Below are positions 56,646 through 64,000 of a stretch of DNA of 64,000 nt, piece by piece; the first letter of the stretch is position 1, and each line of letters begins with the position of its first letter. The stretch is from Hymenolepis diminuta. Lineage: Eukaryota > Platyhelminthes > Cestoda > Cyclophyllidea > Hymenolepididae. The position numbers were made by a program, and so were the translations under genes. The DNA lies in contig CAADRB010000009.1 of the NCBI GenBank assembly GCA_900708905.1, positions 1,014,884-1,078,883 of the forward strand. Direction: 5' to 3'. The notes beneath the pieces were generated by a model that did not search any database, had not been told where the DNA came from, and was given only the letters and a program-made list of their open reading frames with translations.

Positions 56646-57327
56646 GTTTCCTCTTTGTTATCCAAAACGTATTCCTTTGAAAATTCACTTTATTACCCCA
56701 AAATTAAAATAAGATCCAAATCATACTGTATAATTAATTGGGAAAATGCAAGTTAAAAATGAAACAAAAGTAGATAATATTCTAGAATGATATGAATAAC
56801 CCAAATTCCTCAATTGAGCGATATGCCACAGATTTTGATAATGAATTATAGTTTCTATATATTAGCATTTATTTCATAGGTGTTAAACAGAAATATATGA
56901 CCAATAAAGTGTCAAGGAATTAAGGTAAATAACTGCAATAAGTATAGTACAATATATGTATGAACACTCAAAATACTACTACTACTATTTTTCACGAATG
57001 GTATTGATTTTCTAGCAAACCAATCGCAATGCATCCCTATGTAGCAACTTCCTTCCCTAAAAGCAAAAGCGGAAGCATTTGACTGTCTTAATTTTTCACC
57101 TCGCAAAAGAAATTCGCTTCTACTCCTCCTCCATCAACCAAAATTCTTATTAATAGAAAGTGTGTCAGAGAGTCATTTAATCTCACTAATTTCTACTCTC
57201 ACTTAAACTCAGTGTTATGCTTAATAGGGCATTATCAGTTTGGATCGATTAAGACAAAAAGAACTATGAGTTCCTAAACTCTAATTAAAATAAGCCTAAT
57301 CAGGAAAACTATTTTATCTCCCAATCA

Positions 57328-57363
57328 NNNNNNNNNNNNNNNNNNNNNNNNNNNNNNNNNNNN
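57328..57363. other. Assembly gap (36 N)
   Basis: Unknown bases at the edge of another tRNA-like element copy. Confidence 0.99.
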
Positions 57364-57510
57364 CCAGACCATTTAGTAGAGCATTTTGCAAAATTCATAT
57401 TGGTAACATTATTGCACTTCCGTGTTAAGAAACACCACCTCATTTTATTAGTCGAACTTAGCCGATGTTGTTGGTCATTCCTTTCACTGGATGTGCACAT
57501 TTTTAGTGTT
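57364..57510 (+). repeat. tRNA-like element, partial copy beside an assembly gap
   Basis: TGTTAAGAAACACCACCTC, TTATTAGTCGAACTTAGCC and TCACTGGATGTGCACAT correspond to TGTAAGAAATTCGAACTTC, TTATTAACCAAACTTAACTG and TCACTGGATGTACACCG in the inverted repeat arm. Confidence 0.5.
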
Positions 57511-57984
57511 AAATTTGGCGGATTGAAAATGAGATACGGATCAGAATAAATAAAATTCAGGTGGTGATCTCATCCTGCTATGAGTAACAATATGAGAAAT
57601 AAGATATTTTTCAAATAAGCCTAAACTCAAAACAGAGTACAGTGATCGAAATAAGAAGTGAAAAGTGGAATGATTGGATAGAAGTAGAAGAAATTACATG
57701 TCCTTCCCAATCCGAATTTGGGAATCTTTTCATTGCATCGTGACCTAACGTTCAAAGGTCCAAACTTCTGGATCTGCGGTTTCTGTTTTCATATTCTCAG
57801 TATTCGGAGTTAACCAGCTGGTAGATTAAGAATAAAAGGCTAATCATGCCATCTCGCTACGTCTGACTGTTCAGATAATCCTAAAGCAGCTAGGAATTTG
57901 TTCGTTTCCACTAAAGAAATATGGTAACTGTGACGATTAAGGAGAACTCTTAATTTTTTAAATCGAGGAACTACAATAGTAATT

Positions 57985-58220
57985 ACACACCACTAATTCC
58001 GTCAGTTAAGTTACTTAAGGAGCCCAACATGATTAGTCTTAGAGGTATCCCTTCACGAAACTAATGATTTGCCAAAGGCTAACATAATACAACGGTCCCT
58101 CCTAAAATCGAAAGACTGAGAATTGATGTCGCCCATGAGTGCATTAGACAAAGAATATATCGAAGTGAGAGAAGAAAAGAAAATGAGTTGGAATGGAAAT
58201 TAGGAATGGAAAGAGTATGG
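57985..58220 (+). repeat. Dispersed repeat D, copy 4
   Basis: GGCTAACATAATACAACGGT, CCCTCCTAAAATCGAAAGAC and a purine-rich tail match 55055-55200 in order. Confidence 0.55.
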
Positions 58221-58846
58221 AATAAGCTGGAAATTGTGAGGAAAGAGAACAAATATCAGCACAGAAAATCACCATCCAACAATTAGAACGAAACAGAAAT
58301 ATAAATTAACGTGTGAGTTCAGTAGAATTCTACAGCATTCCTCTAAGGAAATAATGAGAGCGATAGTGTCATTCACCAGATGCGCATCGAAGTATTAAAA
58401 TATACTGCCTTTAACTAGTCGGATACCGGCATAGAGACCGATGTGCATAATTATCTTATCGCCATTGCCCTCATCAGGTTAAATTATACTTTTCTCCCAT
58501 AATAAGATTGAATGTTTTTTCTGGAATTAAATTTTAAATACTACCTTCAGTTTTAGTGTCACAGGTTATTTCGTAGCATATTCAGTTTTATTTATGCGTT
58601 ATTGAATCACAAGGATCTGAAAAATGTAGATGCTTAGCGTGCAATCAAAATGGATAATTTAATGAGAATTTCCCAATTAAAGTATCGATATCTGTCTATT
58701 ACCAATCTTAGCGGAATAATTAGTCCTTATAAACTATGACAAAATTTCCTTCAGGAGTTTTTCTGATCCTCTCACACTTTGTAATCCTAATTGTCAAACA
58801 TCAAAGAGGTGTCTAGACATTCCATATATTTCAATTTCGCATAGGC

Positions 58847-59009
58847 ATGGGGATTGTTAGTAGTAATGATTTGGAACTTTTGGGCGAGTTGTTTTCCATC
58901 CTACGTAGCTTTGCGTCTCGCCAACTTAAAAGAGCTTTATGGTTGACAAATTGTCCGAAGACACTCATCACGCGGCACCTTTTCAGTGGCTTGGCTAGTA
59001 AAATACGCT
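58847..59009. CDS. Exon-like island, strand undecided
   Basis: On the plus strand an ATG at about 58847 opens 54 codons (MGIVSSNDLELLGELFSIL onward). On the minus strand an acceptor GTATTTTACTAG leads into 53 open codons from 58994 (KPLKRCRVMSVFGQFVNHK, then ALLSWRDAKLRR). Both are open and compositionally plausible, and the segment is richer in G/C than its flanks. No clean partner exon fixes the choice, and I recognise no family. If minus, it could be an upstream exon of the gene at 21470-49805. Confidence 0.25.
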
Positions 59010-59068
59010 AATAGAGTCAATTTGTCCGTAACGAAATAACGAAAGTATGTCCTTTTCAAATGGCTCAC

Positions 59069-59083
59069 CGACGCACTGACCAT
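59069..59083 (-). CDS. Possible 15-base micro-exon
   Basis: An excellent acceptor (CACTCTGCCTCTCCAG) and an excellent donor (GTGAGCC) enclose just 15 bases, a multiple of three. Micro-exons of this size are common in parasitic flatworm genes. Which gene would use it is unknown. Confidence 0.25.
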
Positions 59084-59579
59084 CTGGAGAGGCAGAGTGC
59101 AAATTAATCAATCAGAGGTGCTCCAAAATGTTCATCTTCCAAATATTGAGTGTTAATAAGCAGCTCTCTTCAACGGACTTAGGACTATTCAACATGCCTC
59201 ATATTTCTGACGAGTATATCTGTTTTAAAGCGAGACAACTTAATGATCTAGCTCTTATCATCTGTAATTAATATCTTCTGTGGTGACCCGTTCAGACATG
59301 AGGTTTTCAAAGAGAAAATGATGTTGAGTGATGACTGCTTCTTATTTTCAAAAGAACGAGGGAATGGAAATGAATGTTAATTAATGGATAAATCAACACG
59401 GTAAAATATTCATTCTGACTGATAACAGCAATGGCCTTGAGAACTATCTAGACTTGTCATGGTCTCATCAATTTCGATTAGCCAGATGCAGATTAGGAAA
59501 AAACATCTAAATGGTTCAAGATTCACTTGTTTTTTTTTTATCTCGCATATTAAGGTTTCATTTTCCCTTTATGACTCAC

Positions 59580-59608
59580 CCCTGGCCAATTACCCCCTTT
59601 TCAGCCTT
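59580..59608 (-). CDS. Possible 29-base exon upstream of the unidentified gene
   Basis: It lies between CTCTCAGCTAG and GTGAGT and is open only as KAEKGVIGQG. It ends in phase 2, which would join the exon at 49805 without a break. A 9.8-kb intron would separate them. Confidence 0.2.
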
Positions 59609-60184
59609 CTAGCTGAGAGATTTTTACATCTTGTGTGCTCCCCTATAATAAGTACTCAATCGCATGTTTTCTCCTTTCTATCTTAGTCGTAGAAATGAGA
59701 TGATTAAAGGGTTTGTAGGACTTTCCAATCCACACTAGTGGCTACAGAGAATAGTATCTTCAAGTACTATCGTTTGAAAAAAACTGGCATCGAAAGAGAA
59801 GTGGCATGCCGATAATCAGAACTATCATCTTCTTTGAAGTGTTATTTTTACTTAATCTGATTCTTACTGTTCTACTGATCAAATATGCCTAATTTATTAA
59901 ATTAAGGAATGAAATGATTAGCAAAGGCAAACTAAATGCATTGCATTAACTAATAGTTCATAGTTCAAATAAAAATGACTAACCCACCTTAGTTTATATT
60001 TTTCTTGCAATCAAACCGCAACGCCCCTGTTTGCAATTGATCGTTTCGCTTTCCACCTAACCCTATTTACGTTTCACTAACGTAGGGAGAAGTATTTAAA
60101 AATTACCTCATTTTGTTTTTTAAATATATTAAACTTTGAAACTTGATGATTTTACTGTTATACGCAATCTTGAGTGAAAACTGC

Positions 60185-60420
60185 TTATTGAGCTCTGCCA
60201 AGTTAAAAATGTTAGCTATCTCAGCTCTGCTATGTTCGATCATGTAAGGTGCTTATCATCATTCTGTTTTCACAACCTTTGAAATAAAAAAAAAACTATT
60301 TTTAGTGGCAAGACCGACCATCATAATTAAATACTCGGCCAATAAGCAACGGAGATTGGGGATAAGACTGCCTAGTAATCCGGGTGAAGAATCACTTAAT
60401 TTAAGTTTAGAAACTTTGGC
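60185..60420 (+). repeat. Dispersed repeat F, copy 2
   Basis: GAGCTCTGCCAAGTTAAAAA, TATGTTCGATCATGTAAGG, AGTGGCAAGACCGACCATC, CTCGGCCAATAAGCAACGG and CCTAGTAATCCGGG. The second half matches 22036-22125 and the first half matches 54215-54250. Confidence 0.5.
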
Positions 60421-61107
60421 AACTCAAATACAAAAATTAAGACTTGTTGATACTGTGAACGACTTTTACCGTTAATCGACTTCAGTTGCTTCTCCACAAT
60501 GAAAAATTGTGCTTTTTGCTTTGCTGTGGGTTGTAATTATATGAAAATACCTTACGTAAGGCACATTTTCAGAATTACTTACACAGATTATCATTTACAT
60601 TTCGACTTTAATTAGATATGTGTTTTTAGCAAGAGAAGAATGAGTTTTCCGAGTTCGTTTAATGTATCTCCTAGGCATGTCGCAGCCTACTAATAAATGC
60701 TGCTAAATGTAGCTTATTTGGGCAAATTTCCTCAGAAAAGGTCTATGAAACACATTAGATTTAATCGCAATTTTCATTTCCTTCAATCAGATTTTGCTTA
60801 CCGTTGAAATATTTAATTACCCGCCATCTACGCATATTCACAGTTTTGTTTAGCGTGTGTGTACTTACCTTTAAGAACACCAGCATAGATCGATAAAATT
60901 GCAAATAAAATTCACATGGTGGAAACCGAGCGCATACAAGCTATCACAAGCAGCTACAAGGGAAACAAAAAAATACAGTATCTATTGATACGAAAAGACC
61001 GACGTATGTTGTTGCTACCCATGGCAGTGCAGAGAATTGTTTTCTCGGCAAAACGTCCGAATAAGAGAAGATAAACAAGTTCAATGAGTTATGTAATAGA
61101 GGGAGGA

Positions 61108-61118
61108 GGGGGGGGGGG
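61108..61118. repeat. Poly-G run
   Basis: Eleven consecutive G following GAGGGAGGA, isolated in A/T-rich DNA, similar to the run at 42213. Confidence 0.95.
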
Positions 61119-64000
61119 ATCAAGAAGAAAGAGGTATCATTTTCTCATAAGGACTTTAGTTCGTTCACACTTCCGTGGTTGATCATGCCATCCTGATTCA
61201 CTTATGTCCCGTTACAGCCAGAAGCAAAGCTCATTCGATGTGAACTTTAATTGTGGATTTATAATTTTTACTGAAAAGACTGATAGACAATCCATCAGCA
61301 GATGCACCACAGTTTGACTGATTTGAATTATGACAGAAAGGAAGCAAAACTGAGGTTTAGCAAATTATTCTTTAATATTATTAATCAAACAAATCTAATT
61401 TGAGAACACGTGTTAGGGTTTCCTTTATTTAGTCCACTTTCTTGTAATTATTACCCACAGTAATAGAAAGGAGTTTGGAATTTTCAATTGTGGTAAGCAA
61501 GTGGAACCGGTAAATAGCAGGTCCAATAAGCGATAGAAAGGCAAGATCAAGCAGATTTTGAGAGCGACCTCAAGGTATCAACGAGCCTTACAACATCTGA
61601 TAAAACGATTATTTAATGTTTTTATTACAAACGTTGTATTATTAGGAGGAAAGTTAAACACAAGTATTCCTCTGGAGCTCGAGCCGTGATTGTTTATTAT
61701 ACCATTTAGAATGTAAAATATTTGAGGCGCCAATTTTGTTTTGAGACTTGAGAACATGTGTTGTCACCTATCTTATTTTCTTTTTCAAAATATACTTTTT
61801 GCCCGGGAGACATATATTTCAATATCACATATGAGGATTTCGTTCTTGACAAGTGTAATTGTTGGACATTCAGTCATTAGATCTTTAAGAAGTGAAGGGT
61901 ATCTGAGTAGCGAATTTGGGCTAGAAATTAATTATTAAGGTGAGTCGGGGAAACCTGCGCTGAATGTCAGTTTACTTGAACAAAGGATTGTACTTACCTG
62001 TACTCACACATTCCACAAACCAGTCGTAAGTAGTTTAGTACCGAAAAAAATCACCAGTTTCAAATTTTATTAATTTTAAAGATTAGATGATGCAGAATGG
62101 TTAATCAATATAAGTTTAAATTTGCAGATATTTGTATTTTTACTTAACAGTTCACTCTAGATTCCAGATACTTGTTCAATCCAGCAATCATGCTTTATTA
62201 ACACTAGTTAATTGACTTCACAATCTCCGGCTAGGTAGATTGCTTTCTGCTTGAAACTAATAAAGATCTAAAGTGGCCGTCCCGTAATCAATGCCTAAAT
62301 CGACCGTATTTATGAGACTTACGGTCATTGGAATTTTATACACCGCTCGATCTCAAACAGCACCACGGCTTTAATTGACTCATTCAACAGAATCTATAGA
62401 GGGAAGACTGAAGCTCTTTCCCTTGACGATATTCGATTATTTTAACAAAGGGTACTCATAATAATAAATATCCCTTTTTATAACTAAGGATCAATCCATA
62501 GCCAGAGCAATGAAAATCGCGTCCAGACTAGCTGTCAAAACCTCATGAGCAGCGTCTATCCGCATGCTGACAAGACGGACAATAACATAAAGATCACTTG
62601 CAGAATGTTAATTACCCTCCCGAGACAAAGTTATCTGTCATCGACACCCTATTATAACTTCGTTGTATTCACAGTGCAGTGATCTCTTCCATAATGAGCA
62701 GGTACTTCATTTTTCTTCAAACTTCCGCACATATTTAGGATCATTTACCATCCCTGTATACTTTTTTATGTGGCTGAAAATGGCTGGTTGAAAGGTAGAA
62801 CTAACTTGGTCGAATTTTGTGGATAAACTGGTTCTTTAAAGATTTCCTTCACATTTTGTTTAATCTATTTCTACTGTTACTTTATCAGAGCCCTCTCTCT
62901 TGTTCCTATCGATACCTAGAAGTCAGAAAAGCAGTATCGATTTTTGGAGAACTTGGGTAGATATAAATGTGTAAACCGAGGTATTTCCTGAAGAAATCTG
63001 CTTAGTAAGCTCTTCGTACATCTCGATCCCACCTGATCCTCATTCGAAGGTTAGCTTTCCCACAGCAATTAAGAGGCCTTTAAGTTAGAATTCTGATTGA
63101 AATTACAGTTATTTCAGTCTTGGTTTTGCAGATATGGCGAGTTTTAGTATTAATGATAATTTGAGAGTCATAGTTACTGAAAGAATATACGTCTTGAATT
63201 CTGTAATTTTTATCAGGTAATCATTCTCTTTCACCTTTCTTCGCAAACATTCAAGGAACTTTATCAATAGCTAAGATGCCTTTATTTTGCCGCCTGAAAT
63301 GCTATCACTGCCCCTTTTTTACATCGAATACAATCTCCCATTTAAGGCAGGCATTCGAGGGCAAAAAACACCCTTAGATAATTCCGCATCCATAATTTTC
63401 GAAAAACTGATTTCGCATGTTCATATTCGCGATAAATTGCTGGTCTCATCGTCGACCTTTGGTACTTACAAAACGTATCAAAGTCCAATATTAACTAGCA
63501 ATCTACCAAATAGAATGGCATAACTGAGGCTGGCTCTCTGTCGCTATGCCTGCTTATTCCTGTATTTTCACAGTCGAAAAATTTTCTCAGTGGCACGCCT
63601 GATCACGTTTCAAGGTCGTGCGAGAACAATCTAAATGCCTAGGTCGGACAAAGAGGATGAGAGAGAAAATGGTGATTTGTGTCTGTCACGCGCAAATACC
63701 AGACAAGAGGGTGGTTTGTAAATTCGCTAGGTGGCTACCGCTTGCTAGCTGACTAACCTTGGAGAAATGATAATTTATTTGAACGTCGAATCCGGGTTAC
63801 TTAAGGGGGAAAATAACATGATTTAAATGATTTGTACTGATGATGAAATAATTACCATAGTGAATAATATAACATATTTTTAGAGCATATACGAATATGA
63901 TCCAATTTATAAGCGCAAACATTGAAAAATTCTAGATTTGAAACTTGATCGATCCTTAGTAAATTTAAATAAGTTCATATACTTGTCAAAAAATGTATGA
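61119..64000. other. A/T-rich DNA, only weak exon-like signals
   Basis: On the minus strand, TGAGTACAG abuts GTAAGT at about 61995, and a 45-base open segment lies between TTTTCCCCCTTAAG and GTTAGT at about 63762-63806. A plus-strand open frame at 63287-63523 has no splice support. None can be joined to a gene, so they are not called. Confidence 0.35.

Overview
The window is animal nuclear DNA: about 65% A/T, spliced genes with GT-AG introns, and dense degenerate repeats, with no rRNA, canonical tRNA gene or CRISPR array seen. The best clue to the organism is intron structure. The first introns of the one gene I can name are only 31-44 bases long, while later introns reach 1-2 kb. That gradient is known from parasitic flatworms, so a platyhelminth is my best guess. 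Genus cannot be told, and mariner elements occur in many invertebrates.

Layout. 1-503: end of a dead mariner element, cut by the window edge. 882-9660, minus strand: the N-terminal ~40% of GCN1, the ribosome-associated HEAT-repeat activator of the eIF2-alpha kinase GCN2; the rest lies to the left of the window. 9661-15213: upstream region with a CCAAT-type promoter and otherwise mostly featureless A/T-rich DNA. 15214-16570: a second, almost identical dead mariner in the opposite orientation, so the two copies bracket the 5' part of GCN1. 16571-21469: dispersed repeats and a weak plus-strand terminal-exon candidate.

21470-49805, minus strand: a chain of small exons with strong splice sites, raised G/C and consistent reading phase. 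It predicts an unidentified protein with introns up to 11.7 kb. Those introns hold another mariner subfamily (31732-32978), a tRNA-derived SINE (about 33228-33460), simple repeats, a G/C-rich island (41320-41920) and a possible recursive splice site.

49806-64000: repeat-rich DNA dominated by a perfect 325-bp inverted repeat (51344-51668 and 52938-53262) built from a tRNA-like element, further copies of it, and a few exon-like islands of uncertain strand.

GCN1 is secure because several exons align in order with the known family. The second gene is an ab initio inference from splice sites, phase and composition. The repeat families were defined by comparing sequences within this window only, so their boundaries are approximate.
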